A stretch of 7,324 nt of DNA from Anaerolineae bacterium. Its GTDB lineage: Bacteria > Chloroflexota > Anaerolineae > B4-G1. The notes under the pieces were generated by a model that ran no database searches, had not been told where the DNA came from, and saw nothing but the letters and a program-made list of their open reading frames with translations. Of this stretch, positions 6,681 to 7,324 are shown in pieces. The first letter of the stretch is position 1, and each line of letters opens with the position of its first letter. The stretch spans positions 1 to 7,324 of the forward strand of contig JAUWNP010000217.1 in the NCBI GenBank assembly GCA_030612585.1, written 5' to 3'. The position numbers were made by a program, and so were the translations under genes.

Positions 6681-7324
6681 CTACCCCACCTCCATCTCCT
6701 CCGCCTCCGACACAATATCCCGTTGCCGAAGCGCCTCCTTCGCCTCCGGCTTCCCGCGCCGTCGCTGCCACTGGTACAGCCCGCCCAGTACTACCACCGG
6801 CAGCACCACCGCCAGTCCCAGGAACCACGACGGGTTCAGCCGTGGCTGGGCCGAGAAGCGGTCCAGGTTAAAGAGGATCAGCGCGACGGAGGTCCAGACG
6901 GTGAGGAAGTTGGGGATAGCGTCGCCGGAGCGCAGTAGTTGCAGCCCGGTTGATCGTTCCTTCGTGAATGGGTAGAAGATGTTGCTGCCCATAAAGCCCA
7001 GTTGATCCTCCAGGATGTGCCCAGCGAAGCCCAGCCCCGCCACGATCCCGGCCCACTTTCCAAAGAGCAGCCCGGCCACCAGACCGACCGCCGCCGCCAG
7101 CGTCAGGCTGTGGGACCAGCGCCGGTGCCAGTCCAGGAAGTGAATGTGCAGTCTGTCGCCCCGCCGCTCGAACTTGAACGACGGCCCGCTGAAGATGTCT
7201 ATGCGGTTCTCCGCGTCGTAGGTGTGCACCAGCGGCACGCCGACCTTGACCCTCGCCTCCTCCGCCCCCTCCGGCTCCGATCCGGGCAGAGGAACCTGCC
7301 CGGTGTTGACTATTGGGCCGATGC
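6681..7324 (-). CDS. YdjM/DUF457-type membrane protein, putative metal-dependent hydrolase (5' end outside window)
   Basis: The protein resembles the YdjM family (LexA-regulated inner-membrane proteins in E. coli, called putative metal-dependent hydrolases, with no proven activity). Numbered from a GTG at 7238, it has HRRWSHS (38-44) and GHILEDQLGFMGSN (73-86), the family's histidine- and aspartate-containing motifs, plus four likely membrane segments at about 45-60, 62-77, 110-125 and 137-155. A charged tail (QRRRGKPEAKEALRQR, then acidic) follows. The frame stays open without a stop from the GTG back to the window edge and reads like protein (for example IGPIVNTGQVPLPGSEPEG), so the true start probably lies further upstream and the N-terminus is missing here. 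It is convergent with the amidase gene. The TAG stop is at 6681-6683. Confidence 0.75.
   Translation of the reverse strand, partial: IGPIVNTGQVPLPGSEPEGAEEARVKVGVPLVHTYDAENRIDIFSGPSFKFERRGDRLHIHFLDWHRRWSHSLTLAAAVGLVAGLLFGKWAGIVAGLGFAGHILEDQLGFMGSNIFYPFTKERSTGLQLLRSGDAIPNFLTVWTSVALILFNLDRFSAQPRLNPSWFLGLAVVLPVVVLGGLYQWQRRRGKPEAKEALRQRDIVSEAEEMEVG

Noticed and set aside
6445..6975. Plus-strand Ser/Pro-rich frames of 176 and 117 codons
   Set aside because: They overlap the membrane protein gene on the minus strand. Their biased composition is what antisense reading of a GC-rich gene gives.

Overview
The window looks like a high-GC bacterial chromosome segment, most likely from Chloroflexota (Anaerolineae or a relative). 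That guess rests on the style of the transketolase, the amidase and the transposase fragments; no rRNA or marker gene is present to confirm it. The region is a mosaic. Three or four intact genes are separated by pieces of broken genes and insertion sequences, with several abrupt junctions where one gene fragment runs straight into another.

Layout, left to right. Positions 1-529 hold no convincing gene, only hairpin-forming repeats. At 530-837 lies the left end of an insertion sequence: a TTGACA box, a strong inverted repeat that would bury the ribosome-binding site, and the first 70 or so residues of a transposase that then stops. A complete transketolase gene (1025-3037) follows, with its own ribosome-binding site and a possible promoter. 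Its stop overlaps the start of fdhD, but only about 54 codons of fdhD survive. At about 3190 the fdhD fragment joins the middle of a D-2-hydroxyacid dehydrogenase gene. That gene is cut in turn at 3383 by a 984-bp insertion sequence (3384-4367) with 24-bp inverted ends. The transposase of this element carries two in-frame TGA stops and seems to lack its catalytic core. A short possible dehydrogenase tail reappears at 4368-4424.

Next comes an intact zinc-dependent medium-chain dehydrogenase (4443-5438), followed 2 bp later by an 18-codon remnant that looks like the Rossmann start of a Gfo/Idh/MocA-type oxidoreductase. An intact acetamidase/formamidase-family gene (5505-6521) has its own ribosome-binding site. 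On the opposite strand, convergent with it, are a small broken reading frame (6481-6624) and a YdjM/DUF457-type membrane protein gene (6681 to the window edge, incomplete).

Interpretation. The 3193-5480 block reads as the remains of a small catabolic operon: 2-hydroxyacid dehydrogenase, zinc dehydrogenase, Gfo/Idh/MocA oxidoreductase. It has been trimmed at both ends and placed between a transketolase-fdhD unit and an amidase gene. Transketolase serves the pentose phosphate or Calvin-type carbon rearrangements, FdhD would have served formate dehydrogenase maturation, and the amidase would release ammonia from a small amide. These functions are not obviously linked, which fits a decaying, rearranged accessory region. 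I found no convincing new multi-gene system. The most informative signals are the gene-fragment junctions, the internally deleted insertion sequence, and the hairpin over the transposase start.
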